Assembly (NCBI GenBank): GCA_964654825.1 | Contig: CAZZKG010000006.1 | Location: 33,382 to 97,381, forward strand | Direction of reading: 5' to 3' | Length of the DNA stretch: 64,000 nt | From: CAZZKG01 sp964654825 | GTDB taxonomy: Bacteria > Gemmatimonadota > CAZMKB01 | The notes under the pieces: generated by a model | The model's input: the letters and a program-made list of their open reading frames with translations, nothing else | The model's database searches: none | Told to the model about the DNA's origin: nothing | In this document: in pieces, positions 34,916 through 44,441 of the stretch | Layout of the letters: each line of letters starts with the position of its first letter | Numbering within the stretch: the first letter of the stretch is position 1 | Made by a program: the position numbers and the translations under genes

Positions 34916-35488
34916 ATGACTTTGAAATCAAGCGCTTACGTTGTTCCGATAATCTTTCTCGTATTACTCGGACTGTACGTTATTCCAAGCCTCACACCTG
35001 TCAGGTTGATCGCGACTGAGGGTACGGGAATCCTCGAGACCGCCGACATTTCGATCGTACTCGAAGGTGAGGGAGTGTGGATCCGTATCACACCCATCGT
35101 AGATTCGATCCTCAAATACTGTACCGAGGACACACGAAGGACGTATACAACGATTCTGAAAAGTCATCCCGAGATACCCACGGACGTCAAGGAGAAAATG
35201 TTCCTTGTCCTCTTCCAGGGGCGAAAAGAACCAGAGACGTATTTCGAACCGACCGCCCTCGAAATACTTCATCAGGGCAACAGGTCGAGACCGGAAAAAA
35301 TCATACCCCATTCCTCTACATTCGACAAGAGAGTCCTCAAGTTCTACGGCACTCCCGAAATGGCCATCTATGTCTTCTCCAAGGATATCGACCTCGAGTT
35401 CCCGATCACGTTCAAGTACAACTCTCTCGAAAATACAGATTGGGAGCAGATTCTCACGAGGGTGCAGGACGCGAAGGCGAAGTACTGA
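34916..35488 (+). CDS. Membrane-anchored hypothetical protein
   Basis: This 190-residue protein has one N-terminal hydrophobic segment (about 7-26, YVVPIIFLVLLGLYVIPSL) and a soluble remainder, probably periplasmic, rich in beta-like stretches and short helices. I do not recognise the family. The start ATG has GGAGGG seven bases upstream, and a strong consensus promoter precedes it, so it looks expressed as a single-gene transcript. It converges on the FG-GAP gene with only 15 bases between the stops. Confidence 0.75.
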   Translation: MTLKSSAYVVPIIFLVLLGLYVIPSLTPVRLIATEGTGILETADISIVLEGEGVWIRITPIVDSILKYCTEDTRRTYTTILKSHPEIPTDVKEKMFLVLFQGRKEPETYFEPTALEILHQGNRSRPEKIIPHSSTFDKRVLKFYGTPEMAIYVFSKDIDLEFPITFKYNSLENTDWEQILTRVQDAKAKY

Positions 35489-35503
35489 TCTGAAGAGAAG
35501 ATT

Positions 35504-37134
35504 TCAATCACCCTCAGAAATCAGAAACGGTGGGGCATCTATATTCCTGATGGAGAAGAGGTGCCAGGGGTATTCTCCCAGTCTCAATCTTAAACGATAC
35601 GTACCGGAGGGAGGTGCGGGCAGTGACACTCCTATCGTCAAAATATCTCGTATCTCCTGAGGCGCAAGCTGCAACGGGAGCGGATTGGCCGGCCAGCTAA
35701 GATTGTCCAGGGGGACGAGAATTTCGGGTGCGTACCCGACCGACTCGGTGAGCCACATATCACAATCAATGGCGGCTTCACTCAGGTTGTGAGCAGAGAA
35801 GTTCATATTCACGGTCACGTTGTTCTCCTCAACGAGAATCACTTCACTATGCATGCTCATCGTAACAATCTCGTCGATGAGGTTGTCGAGAATTACTACG
35901 TTACCGTCATCTTCTGAAGCTGAGAGAAGGTCCAGATCCCCATCACCATTGACATCGGTCACGAGCAGGGACCGAGGTGTAGTTCCTACAGAAAGCACGG
36001 ACAGATTCGGCCCGAACAATCCCGTCCCGTTTCCCGGAAAAATCACCACGACCGAGAGATCCTTGATACATATGGCGATGTCATCGAAGCCATCCTGGTT
36101 GTAATCTGCGACCTGGACCCATTTGTACTGAGACACGGTGATGAAATCCTGCACCCGCTCGAACCCGGCATGGCCGTCACCGAGCAACACGGAGAGAGAG
36201 TGATGAGTACCGCAGGCCAGGTCGAGATGGCCGTCCCCGTTGAAATCCCCCGGTGAAACCGTGTAGGCATCATAGAGAACATCGAACGTTTCCCCGTTTA
36301 TGAAATTGCCATCACCCGTCCCCAGCAGGAGGGCGACGTCGTTATACGTCGCGTTGGCCACGGCAATATCAGNNNNNNNNNNNNNNNNNNNNNNNNNNNN
36401 NNNNNNNNNNNNNNNNNNNNNNNNNNNNNNNNNNNNNNNNNNNNNNNNNNNNNNNNNNNNNNNNNNNNNNNNGTCCCCAGCAGGAGGGCGACGTCGTTAT
36501 ACGTCGCGTTGGCCACGGCAATATCAGGCAGACCGTCTTCATTGAAATCCCCGATGGTGGAGTAGTTGGGCCCGCCACGTACAAAATAGGGAAACGGCCC
36601 ATCGAATGTACCGTCGCCGTTACCCAGCATGACGTTTAGATAACCGGTGGCCCAGCTCGACACGACGAAATCCGGGAAATCGTCGTTGTTCAGATTTCCG
36701 ACGATTATTGGATTCGGATTCAGCCCAGCCCAGAGCTCCTCCGGTTCGGCAAAGCTGCCTTCACCATCTCCGCGAAACAGGAAGACGTTGTCTGTCAGAA
36801 AACAGGGTACGATGAGATCGAGCTTCCCGTCGCCGTCGAAATCGCCCGATGAAAACTCGTATACACCGTCTCCGGGGATGGGAATGTCTTCTGATATGAC
36901 ATAACCTCCTTCGGGATCCTTGAGGAAGATGGTGAGGTTTTCATCATAGAGGACGCTGTTGGAGACTACGAGGTCCAGCAGTTCATCTCCATTGACATCT
37001 ATGGTGATTACCCACGTCGGCTCGTCCCGTGTCGGTATATCGGTACGCTGGAAATCCGGCAGCTGGGCATGGAGCAGAGATCCCGCCAGAAAATACGGGG
37101 TGACTAGAAATATCGTTTTTCTGAGCCCTATCAT
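35504..37134 (-). CDS. Secreted FG-GAP/VCBS repeat protein (frame interrupted by assembly gap)
   Basis: The protein has a signal peptide (IFLVTPYFLAGSLLHAQ) and a series of FG-GAP/VCBS repeats with calcium-binding D-x-D-x-D-G-x-x-D-L loops (for example DFDGDGKLDLIV, DFNEDGLPDIAV, DFNGDGHLDLAC). This predicts a seven-bladed beta-propeller outside the cell. The N-run splits it, but the two ends carry the same 55-bp sequence in the same frame. Collapsing the gap and one copy gives one continuous protein of about 491 residues. The C-terminal 120 residues are a beta-rich domain without the sorting tail seen in two other secreted proteins. It is transcribed with the regulator upstream. Confidence 0.85.
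36318..36527. other. Assembly gap (100 N) with identical 55-bp flanks
   Basis: Ns occupy 36373-36472. The 55 bases before (36318-36372) and after (36473-36527) are identical. This is the pattern of two contigs that overlap by a k-mer but were joined with a default gap. It is not a biological tandem repeat. Confidence 0.92.
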
Positions 37135-37141
37135 ACAAACC

Positions 37142-38647
37142 TCATGAAAGCCCGTAATCCTTTATCTTGCGATAGAGTGTCCTCTCCCCAATTCCGAGCA
37201 AATCGGATGCCATCCTCCGATTCCCGTTCACCATCTCCAATGTTGCCGCCACGAGCTGCTTTTCCACGTCCTCCAGAGAAGCCCCCGGTGTGATCTTGAG
37301 GTAACCGTCATGATCTCCCATCTCCCGGAGGTCGGTTCCGCTGTCAGGTGGAAATATCTCCTGAGAGCCCAGCAACGTGACAGACAGTTTCAACTCCTCG
37401 AGATCCCGTTTTATCTCGAGGAGAGCCTGCAGCACAGCCTCGAATTCCCTCCCCCGCGGAATTTCCGGAAATACCAGCATGGGAAGGAGGCGTTTTGGAT
37501 CACCTTTCCGATAGATATGTTCAGGGATATCGGTCGCCTGGATTTTATCACCCGGGGAGAGGACCAGCATACTCTCGATGAGATTCCTGAGTTCCCGCAC
37601 ATTTCCGGGCCAATCGTAGTTCTTCAGGACTTCCAGCGCCTCATCCGTGAGCCCGGCAAAAGTCTGCCTGTTCTGCTCGCAGAAATCGGAGATGAATTTC
37701 TTTACCAGTAACGGGACGTCGGTGCGTCGCTCCCTCAGGGAAGGGACTTCGATCGTCAGAACCTTGAGGCGATAGTAGAGATCCCTCCTGAACCTTCCGG
37801 CTTCCATCTCTTCACGCAGGTCCCGGTTGGTAGCAGCAACAACCCGAACATCTACCGAGATCGAGGTCGATCCTCCGACTCTCATGATCTCTCTCTCCTC
37901 GAGAACCCTCAGGAGATGCACCTGGGTGGATGGTGACATTTCAGCAATCTCGTCGAGGAAGAGAGTACCGCCGTGTGCGATCTCGAATCGGCCCTTGCGC
38001 AAAGACGATGCCCCGGTGAATGAACCTTTCTCATGTCCGAACAGCTCCGATTCGAGCACCCCCTCCGGCAGTGCGGCACAGTTTACCGCGATGAAAGCCC
38101 TGTGCCGGCGGGGACTGAGCCTGTGGAGAGCCCGCGCGACGAGCTCTTTCCCTGTGCCGCTCTCTCCAAGGACGAGTACCGTGGAGTTTACCGATGCGAA
38201 GCGGACGACCTTTTCGAGGAGTTCCTGGATGACCTCGGATTTACCGATGATACCGGTCTCTGTAAACAGCGCCTCCCGTTCGAGGAGAAGTTTCGCGACG
38301 AGGTAGACTTCTTTCATATCAGGAGGCTTATGGAGTACTCGGTCTACCCCCAGCATTCTGATCTTCTCTTCCTCCTCGATGGGACCTCCCTCCCAGAAAG
38401 CGATGACTGCCCCGCGGTATGACGTATTTCTGAACTTTCGAAGGAGTCGTTTTATTCGCTCATCGTGAAGGTCGCCGGTCAGGATGATGAGATCAAATTC
38501 ATCAGTGAGAATGACATTCCCGAGCTCATCCACCGACTCGAGGACTTCGGCATCGAAACCGCGTGAATGAAATCCTTCCCTGAGCTTCAGGGCAATTTCA
38601 GGTTCGGCTGTCGAGATGAATATCCGGGATTGTTGTCCCTCTGTCAT
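37142..38647 (-). CDS. Sigma-54-dependent transcriptional activator with pseudo-receiver
   Basis: This 501-residue protein is NtrC-like. Residues 1-115 have the receiver layout, but the phospho-acceptor Asp after beta-3 is Thr57 (DLIILTGDL) and the N-terminal acidic pair is absent, while Lys107 is kept. The AAA+ domain has GESGTGKE (161-168), ESELFGHEKGSFTGA with GSFTGA in place of GAFTGA (sigma-54 contact loop), and GTLFLDEIAEM. A Fis-type helix-turn-helix (NRRMASDLLGIGERTLYRKI) ends the protein. It should drive sigma-54 promoters without phosphorylation by a standard kinase. It lies next to the FG-GAP gene; the window's three sigma-54 elements are candidate targets, which is inference. Confidence 0.93.
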   Translation of the reverse strand: MTEGQQSRIFISTAEPEIALKLREGFHSRGFDAEVLESVDELGNVILTDEFDLIILTGDLHDERIKRLLRKFRNTSYRGAVIAFWEGGPIEEEEKIRMLGVDRVLHKPPDMKEVYLVAKLLLEREALFTETGIIGKSEVIQELLEKVVRFASVNSTVLVLGESGTGKELVARALHRLSPRRHRAFIAVNCAALPEGVLESELFGHEKGSFTGASSLRKGRFEIAHGGTLFLDEIAEMSPSTQVHLLRVLEEREIMRVGGSTSISVDVRVVAATNRDLREEMEAGRFRRDLYYRLKVLTIEVPSLRERRTDVPLLVKKFISDFCEQNRQTFAGLTDEALEVLKNYDWPGNVRELRNLIESMLVLSPGDKIQATDIPEHIYRKGDPKRLLPMLVFPEIPRGREFEAVLQALLEIKRDLEELKLSVTLLGSQEIFPPDSGTDLREMGDHDGYLKITPGASLEDVEKQLVAATLEMVNGNRRMASDLLGIGERTLYRKIKDYGLS

Positions 38648-38721
38648 ACATCCCTCGTTCTGATTATCGTATCGGCGGGACAGGCAGCAACTTAGCCTGC
38701 CATAATGGCAGTCTCATAGTA

Positions 38722-38750
38722 AAAGTAATATATTCTACCGCATCTGTCAA
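38722..38750 (-). promoter_or_regulatory. Sigma-70-type promoter of the sigma-54 activator gene
   Basis: Minus strand: TTGACA at 38750-38745, 17-base spacer, TACTTT at 38727-38722. The -10 is weak. Start would be near 38715, about 70 bases before the ATG. Confidence 0.45.
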
Positions 38751-38756
38751 GATGAA

Positions 38757-38860
38757 GCCGAGACGGGGAAGGCAGTAAGCACTTCGAGAGGAACCACGCA
38801 GCCAGGGCCCTAGAGCCGTTGAAACTGGTGATGAACTTCCGGGACGGAACACGAGATACT
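38757..38860. repeat. Dispersed ~105-bp repeat, copy B
   Basis: Shares the ACGCAGCCAGGG core, CTGGTGATGAACTTC and GGGACGG-ACAC blocks with 20728-20838. Present in the non-coding interval between the activator and the membrane protein gene. Not coding on either strand as far as I can see. Confidence 0.7.
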
Positions 38861-38969
38861 CTTGCACTCAAATACATTCTGAAGTAGTATTTCATTTGGA
38901 ATCATCTTCACGAGTATCAGGTCTGAATTTGTCCACTGTTTTTGTATACATCCTCGGTAGTGAGCTTGT

Positions 38970-38987
38970 ATCTGATGAATATCAGAT
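38970..38987. repeat. Seven-bp inverted repeat before the membrane protein gene
   Basis: ATCTGAT-GAAT-ATCAGAT is a perfect stem with a four-base loop, 15 bases before the ATG at 39003. It could be an operator or an mRNA hairpin over the ribosome-binding region, but nothing else supports either. Confidence 0.4.
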
Positions 38988-39002
38988 CATTGAACGGATG
39001 AT

Positions 39003-40277
39003 ATGACACTCCAGGAACAGATTCTCAAAGTGATTGACTCCCCGCAGGAGGTAGAAGCCCTTTACCGGAAAGACCCGCGGGGATTTGCCCGCGTCTTCCC
39101 CGAGATTTTCGCGCTTCACCCGGACTCCCTAATTTTGAAAGTCTGGCATGAGAGACTGTATTACCAGCCGCTGTCAGACGACAAGAAACTTCTACCTGCC
39201 GCGAGGTGGTCCGTCCGGGATATCCTGCGACTGATTATTCTCTCTCTCATATCAGGATCGCTCGTCAATCTACCCCATATTTTTTCGATACCCGATGAAG
39301 GACAATTTTATAGTCGATATGCAGGGATTATCGTTATCACATCACTCATTACCTATTTCTGTATCCAGAAGACCTGCCGGACGAAGGTCATTTTGACGAT
39401 TACGACACTCGTGGTTGCTTCGTCTGTATATCTTACGACGTTGCCTCACAATCCGCAGTCGCAGACAACAATCCTGTCCTGCATACACATGCCAATCTTC
39501 ATGTGGTCTCTTCTCGGAGTTGCTTTTCTGAATGGCCGCTGGCGGGATCTATCCGGCAGAATGGATTACATACGTTTCAACGGTGAACTCCTGATTCACA
39601 CCACTATCATCCTCATCGGCGGTGTGATCCTCACCGGTCTCACTTATAACCTCTTCGATCTGATCGATCCACAAATGGGACACTGGTACATGAAAAATGT
39701 TGTTGTGTACGGAGTGGCAGCAGCACCCCTTGTCGCAACATTTCTCGTGGACAGGATACTTACGAAACACTTTAAAATCGCCCCGCTGCTCGCAAGGATC
39801 TTTACACCGTTCTTCCTCCTGACGGTAGTTTCCTACCTGTTGATAATGGTAGTGAAACAGAAGAGCCCTTACCATGACAGAGAATTTCTCGTCGCTTTCA
39901 ACGGTTTACTTTTAACCGTCCTGGCACTCTCTGTTTTTTCGATTTCAGAGCGTATTCCGGAGAAGTCCGCCGGCTTCGGTGACATGGTGAATATTGGATT
40001 GGTAGTGATGACGCTGGTTATCGATATCTTCGCCCTCTCGGCGATCCTTTTTCGACTGGCGTCGTATGGGTTCACACCAAACCGTATCGCTGTACTCGGG
40101 GCAAATCTGCTTATCTGTTTTCACCTTTCAGGCATTACGTATCATTACGTTTGTTGTATTCGAAGAGGACATCTATTTGCTCCCTTGGAGAGATGGATCG
40201 TGGGATACATCCCGATCTATACGATATGGAGTGTGATCGTGACTTTCGGTTTCCCCCTGCTCTTCGATTTCCGGTAG
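39003..40277 (+). CDS. Polytopic membrane protein (possibly DUF4153-like)
   Basis: This 424-residue protein has a hydrophilic N-terminus of about 75 residues, then about ten membrane segments. Near the C-terminus is the block RLASYGFTPNRIAVLGANLL, and DREFLVAFNGLLLTVLALSVF lies in the middle; both recall the DUF4153 family, but I am not certain. No catalytic motif is evident. A second hydrophilic stretch at about 180-195 (GRWRDLSGRMDYIRFNGE) is probably a cytoplasmic loop. It stands alone between convergent neighbours. Function unknown. Confidence 0.8.
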   Translation: MTLQEQILKVIDSPQEVEALYRKDPRGFARVFPEIFALHPDSLILKVWHERLYYQPLSDDKKLLPAARWSVRDILRLIILSLISGSLVNLPHIFSIPDEGQFYSRYAGIIVITSLITYFCIQKTCRTKVILTITTLVVASSVYLTTLPHNPQSQTTILSCIHMPIFMWSLLGVAFLNGRWRDLSGRMDYIRFNGELLIHTTIILIGGVILTGLTYNLFDLIDPQMGHWYMKNVVVYGVAAAPLVATFLVDRILTKHFKIAPLLARIFTPFFLLTVVSYLLIMVVKQKSPYHDREFLVAFNGLLLTVLALSVFSISERIPEKSAGFGDMVNIGLVVMTLVIDIFALSAILFRLASYGFTPNRIAVLGANLLICFHLSGITYHYVCCIRRGHLFAPLERWIVGYIPIYTIWSVIVTFGFPLLFDFR

Positions 40278-40350
40278 GAAGGCGCAGTACCACCTCACCA
40301 TATCCCGGCGGCGGACACGGGGGGAGAATCTCTATTCAATCATCAGGACA

Positions 40351-41457
40351 TTACCGATGAGAAGCGTTTTTGTAGAAGGGTGGTTTCACCACCACTGCAG
40401 CCAGGAGCTTATTTCTGATCTCGATCTGGATCTGAGTCCCCGACTTGGCGAATTCCACCGGCAGGTAGGCGGTGCCGATCCCCTTCTTCAGTGAGGGGGA
40501 GCTGGTCCCGCTTGCGACGACTGACACTCTACGGCCTTCACAATGGACCGGATATCCGTGACGGGGAATGCCTCTCTCTTCCATCTCGAAGCCGATGAGT
40601 TTCCGCCCGACCCCATTGTTGTTCTGCTCGACGAGAACCTCCCGCCCGATGAACTCGCCCTTGTCCAGTTTGGTAATCCACCCGAGGCCGGCTTCCAGCG
40701 GGTTGGATGTCTCGTCCATATCACTACCATAGAGACAATACTTCATCTCGAGCCTGAGCGTGTCCCGGCATCCCAGGCCACAGGGGACAACCTGTTCGTC
40801 TCGACCGGCACGGATCAGTTCTGCCCAGATTCTCTCCGCATCCTTCTCGGGAATGTAGAGCTCAAACCCGTCTTCACCGGTGTATCCCGTCCGCGCGATC
40901 AGACACTGCACACCGAGCACCTCACCCGGGCCGCACCAGTAGTAATCGATCGAGTCGAGCGAGACGGTGGATATGCGTGAGAGGATCTGCTGCGCGAGCG
41001 GCCCCTGCAGAGCAATTTGCGCCACTTCTTCGGAGACATCCCGGAGGGTCACACCGCCCCTCAGGTGCTTCTGCATCCAGTTGTGATCTTTTCGGTGATT
41101 TGCCGCGTTGACCACGACCAGATACCGGTCACTGCACCGGTAGATGACGATGTCGTCGATGATGCCACCGTCTTCGTTCAACATGGCGGAATACTGGGCC
41201 TGGCCGATCTTCAGCAGGGCAACGTGATTGATGGTGATGTAATCGAGATACTCCACCGCCCGATCGCCGAGAACTTCGATTCTGCCCATGTGGGAAACAT
41301 CGAAGAGACCTGCCCTTTTACGGACAGCCATGTGTTCATCGACAATACCGCTGTAGGAAACCGGCATGCTGTAACCGGCAAAAGGCACCATACGGCCGTT
41401 GGACTCAACATGAACATTGTAGAGAGGTGTCTTCCTCAGATCACCTTTCCCTTCCAT
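40351..41457 (-). CDS. gcvT: Aminomethyltransferase (glycine cleavage T protein)
   Basis: This protein of about 368 residues is the T protein, which moves the methylene group from aminomethyl-lipoyl GcvH to tetrahydrofolate. Typical blocks are PFAGYSMPVSY near the N-terminus, LFDVSHMGRIEV, TGYTGEDGFELYIP (folate-binding region), CGLGCRDTLRLE and GLGWITKLDKGEFIG. ATG 41457 is preferred: AGGGAGG is well spaced, while the GTG at 41463 overlaps that site. No other glycine cleavage gene is in the window. It lies 20 bp downstream of the M6 protease gene and may share its transcript. Confidence 0.96.
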   Translation of the reverse strand: MEGKGDLRKTPLYNVHVESNGRMVPFAGYSMPVSYSGIVDEHMAVRKRAGLFDVSHMGRIEVLGDRAVEYLDYITINHVALLKIGQAQYSAMLNEDGGIIDDIVIYRCSDRYLVVVNAANHRKDHNWMQKHLRGGVTLRDVSEEVAQIALQGPLAQQILSRISTVSLDSIDYYWCGPGEVLGVQCLIARTGYTGEDGFELYIPEKDAERIWAELIRAGRDEQVVPCGLGCRDTLRLEMKYCLYGSDMDETSNPLEAGLGWITKLDKGEFIGREVLVEQNNNGVGRKLIGFEMEERGIPRHGYPVHCEGRRVSVVASGTSSPSLKKGIGTAYLPVEFAKSGTQIQIEIRNKLLAAVVVKPPFYKNASHR

Positions 41458-41477
41458 GCCCACCTCCCTTCGTGATT

Positions 41478-44237
41478 CTATTTGACAACCAGCATCTTTC
41501 TCGTTACGCTCTTTTCTCCATGGGTGAGTTTGTAGAAATAGACTCCGGATGAAACTCTCTCGCCTGCTTCATCTCTCCCATCCCAGACGACCTCGTATCT
41601 CCCCGGTTCCACCCGATCATCGATGAGAACCCGGACCTGTTCTCCTCTCAGGTTGTAAATGACCAAATTCGTGGTCTCCGTCTCTCCTCCGTCCGGGATG
41701 TCAAAGACGATAGTTGTCGTGGGATTGAATGGATTGGGATAGTTCTGACCGAGCCCGAGGATTTTTGGCATATCGGCGGTCGGCTCGTCCCCTCCGTCGA
41801 TACCCACCGGAGATGAGAGCCAGTCCAGCATCCTCTTCATAAATTCCACTCTGGTCACTTGTTCATGGGCCGAGGAGGGCCTGTTGACCGCCTCGAATCC
41901 GAAACCGAGAAAGATGAGTTTGGAGCCGTACTCTGTGAACTGAACCCTGACTCCCGCGACATCTTCCCAGTTGGTGGAATCATACACGGCGATGGGTGAA
42001 CCGCCCGACAGTGGCAGGAGTATGTCCCGGGATGTCTGGTTGTTCGCACCGTTGGTACCGGCGGTTATGATCACGAACACCGAATCGGTTACCGGATCGC
42101 CCCTGAGGCCATAGGCGAAAGGAAGCAGATTTGTCCCGCCCCAGTCCGCTTTGAGAGTCTCGCTCAGGAAGCTCTCGCCGCTGTTGTGAAGGTCTTCGGC
42201 GATATTCTGTCCCGAGAGGAGGAGCTGTCCACCCCTTTCGACGTGGTCTCTCAGAGCAGTGAGATCGAGGGAATCGAGTATGTTATTCTGTTCCTGTCCG
42301 GTAAACCAGATGACGAGCTCGAAAGGTTCGAGCGAGTCGGCCGGACTCCCCTGTGTCGAGACGGTCCGGGTCACATACGGGACGACGAGAGTGTCGAGCG
42401 TCGCAGTGTAGTATTTCAGGTAATCGGAATCGGATTCCGCGTCATCGACAATCAGTACGGATGGGTGTCCGATCATGACCTGGAGTGATGTCTCCCACAG
42501 GAAATGGTCAAGACCGTGCAGGGTCAGCACCAGTTCGCTCCGGTGCACGGGCGCATCAGGAGTTGTGGTGATTGCAAAAGGATCGCTCTCGTTCCCGATC
42601 ATGAATTCACCCTCGAGAGTGCCGAGGAAGACACTGTCGGTCACGAACTGGACTGTTGCATCTTCACTCGAAACCACGGCCCAGAGACTTTCGGCAGGTG
42701 TGGGACTGTCATTGCGGACGACGAAGTTCATGGCTACTTCTTCACCGACGTCCCAGATTCCATCGCCGTCACCTTCAGAATCATCCAGATTCCACGCCAG
42801 AGAATCGATGACAGCAGAACTGATTGTAAACTTCACATCCATCAGAGAATCCGCTTCACCGATCTTTGTGACCGACACCTCCGTCCTGGAACCGCTGTAC
42901 GAGAAATTGTCCGGCTGGGAGAACCAGTCGAACGTCGTGTTCCCTGTCGAACCGGGCCACGGGTCACCGGCATCGCCCCTGTTTCCGGCATGGTCCAGAC
43001 CGTTTGTGCCATCAGCTTCCTCGACATCGACGAGCTTGTGGTTTTCGTTACGATTGTTCGAACGCGAGTTGTCGATGTGCCATATAAGAATACCCGGCAT
43101 GAGGAGACTCGCGTCGAATCCGACCTTCTGCCGGTTCTCTACAAGGAAGTACTCGAGGCCCGAATAATCTCCCTGATGCCAGAGCTTGATCACGGTAGGT
43201 GAATCCTCGACCTGCGGGATCTGGACGATATCCGTGTTCGATGAAAGTTCGATCGGAGTGACCCATCCAAGCCGTTCCTTTGACCAGGCACCCATGTGAG
43301 TCGGCAGTTCCGGCTGGCCGCCATTTCCGCCCCAGGACCCGGATCCCATCAATCCCCACTGCCCGATCCCTTCGGATGAGCCGTCCGTGTCGTACAGGTC
43401 GGGGAGCCCGAGCGAGTGACCGAACTCATGGCAGTAGACGCCGATCTCGATCAGGCCGTTTCCGCCGCAGCTCATCTCCGGCATGATGATGTAATCATTC
43501 ACATGAATAAATCCGCCGTTGGCCGAAGCATCGTCTGTTTCGTACCCGCCGGAAGGGCCTCCCATGTTGGTGATGCTGGACCGGTGTGACCAGATCCGTG
43601 ACCCGCCGCACTCTCCGCCGTCACCGGTATGCACGGCGAAAATCGCATCGACATATCCGTTGTCGTCACCGGAATTCGGGATACCGTCGGGACCGTCGTT
43701 GTCATATAGCGAGAAGTCGACATCCGTATCCGATACGACACAGAGATCATATACGAAACTACCGGCATTGTTGGGCCAGGGTCCGAAACCTGTATTACCG
43801 CCTTCGTAGTAGCCCCGTGACTCGGGAAGGGTGAACCAGCCGTGTACCGTACCATCGAGCGTAAAAAGATCGTAAGAATTCTGCTCGTAAAAATCTTTCA
43901 TCGTCCCGGTCGGATTTGGTCCGTCGAACAGAAGCTCCTGGAATTCCGGCTGAGAATACGTGCCCGACTCACCGGGGTGGTCACCGAGGAGTACCGGAAC
44001 CGGGTAAACCCCTTCGACGCTCGGCTTTTCGTTTCCCTCGCTGTCTACAACGATGAACCTCCGGGGTACCGGGCCCGCGAAACCCAGCTGGAGGGCGTCA
44101 CGTTCTGCCTGGGTCAGAGGCAGAGTCAGGCCGGTCCCGGGACGCGGAGGGATGATGGTGTGACCGGATTGTACTGCGAGAAAAATCAGGAATCCTATGA
44201 CGAGAAGAGTTTTCCACATGATGGGGAATCGATTCAT
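41478..44237 (-). CDS. Secreted M6-family metalloprotease with FlgD-like/T9SS-type sorting domain
   Basis: This 919-residue protein has a signal peptide (LLVIGFLIFLAVQSGHT). The M6 (immune inhibitor A-like) catalytic domain has the zinc motif HEFGHSLGLPD at 270-280; the third ligand in LPDLYD is Asp. About residues 590-730 look like a GATase/ThuA-like fold (SVLIVDDAESDSDYLKYY, LLLSGQNIAEDL). The C-terminal 80 residues (QNYPNPFNPTTTI, YNLRGEQVRVLI, WDGRDEAGERVSSGVYFYK) are a sorting domain for export by type IX-like secretion. ATG 44237 has AAGGAGG seven bases upstream. Probably degrades extracellular protein. Confidence 0.92.
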   Translation of the reverse strand: MNRFPIMWKTLLVIGFLIFLAVQSGHTIIPPRPGTGLTLPLTQAERDALQLGFAGPVPRRFIVVDSEGNEKPSVEGVYPVPVLLGDHPGESGTYSQPEFQELLFDGPNPTGTMKDFYEQNSYDLFTLDGTVHGWFTLPESRGYYEGGNTGFGPWPNNAGSFVYDLCVVSDTDVDFSLYDNDGPDGIPNSGDDNGYVDAIFAVHTGDGGECGGSRIWSHRSSITNMGGPSGGYETDDASANGGFIHVNDYIIMPEMSCGGNGLIEIGVYCHEFGHSLGLPDLYDTDGSSEGIGQWGLMGSGSWGGNGGQPELPTHMGAWSKERLGWVTPIELSSNTDIVQIPQVEDSPTVIKLWHQGDYSGLEYFLVENRQKVGFDASLLMPGILIWHIDNSRSNNRNENHKLVDVEEADGTNGLDHAGNRGDAGDPWPGSTGNTTFDWFSQPDNFSYSGSRTEVSVTKIGEADSLMDVKFTISSAVIDSLAWNLDDSEGDGDGIWDVGEEVAMNFVVRNDSPTPAESLWAVVSSEDATVQFVTDSVFLGTLEGEFMIGNESDPFAITTTPDAPVHRSELVLTLHGLDHFLWETSLQVMIGHPSVLIVDDAESDSDYLKYYTATLDTLVVPYVTRTVSTQGSPADSLEPFELVIWFTGQEQNNILDSLDLTALRDHVERGGQLLLSGQNIAEDLHNSGESFLSETLKADWGGTNLLPFAYGLRGDPVTDSVFVIITAGTNGANNQTSRDILLPLSGGSPIAVYDSTNWEDVAGVRVQFTEYGSKLIFLGFGFEAVNRPSSAHEQVTRVEFMKRMLDWLSSPVGIDGGDEPTADMPKILGLGQNYPNPFNPTTTIVFDIPDGGETETTNLVIYNLRGEQVRVLIDDRVEPGRYEVVWDGRDEAGERVSSGVYFYKLTHGEKSVTRKMLVVK

Positions 44238-44270
44238 GGCCGCCTCCTTGAAAGTTATCGTGCCTCACGA

Positions 44271-44299
44271 AATTTACCCTCCCCATGAGTATGTGTCAA
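44271..44299 (-). promoter_or_regulatory. Consensus sigma-70 promoter of the M6 protease gene
   Basis: Minus strand: TTGACA at 44299-44294, 17-base spacer, TAAATT at 44276-44271. Predicted start near 44264, leader about 27 bases. Confidence 0.7.
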
Positions 44300-44342
44300 C
44301 GATGAAAAATGGCCAATGAAAAATGGCTGTGAATTAAAAGAA

Positions 44343-44430
44343 CGGGGTCTCTCATACCTTTTCGGTACAAAAAACCCCGCAAGGTTCATCCCTGGAAAAG
44401 GGCTGTCGGCACGAAGAGCTCGATGAACCC
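44343..44430 (-). terminator. Nested hairpin, probable terminator of the 44442-46367 gene
   Basis: A GGTTCATC/GATGAACC stem (44383-44390 with 44422-44429) is followed on the minus strand by GCGGGG and a six-T run. A second nested stem (CGGGGT/ACCCCG with TACC/GGTA inside, 44343-44379) comes next. The block separates the two secreted-protein genes before the downstream promoter. Confidence 0.45.
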
Positions 44431-44441
44431 GTTTCCGTCAT

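Noticed and set aside
36318..36527. Possible true tandem duplication of 55 bp inside the FG-GAP gene
   Set aside because: The copies abut a run of exactly 100 Ns at both ends and equal a typical assembly k-mer overlap, so an assembly artefact is far more likely.
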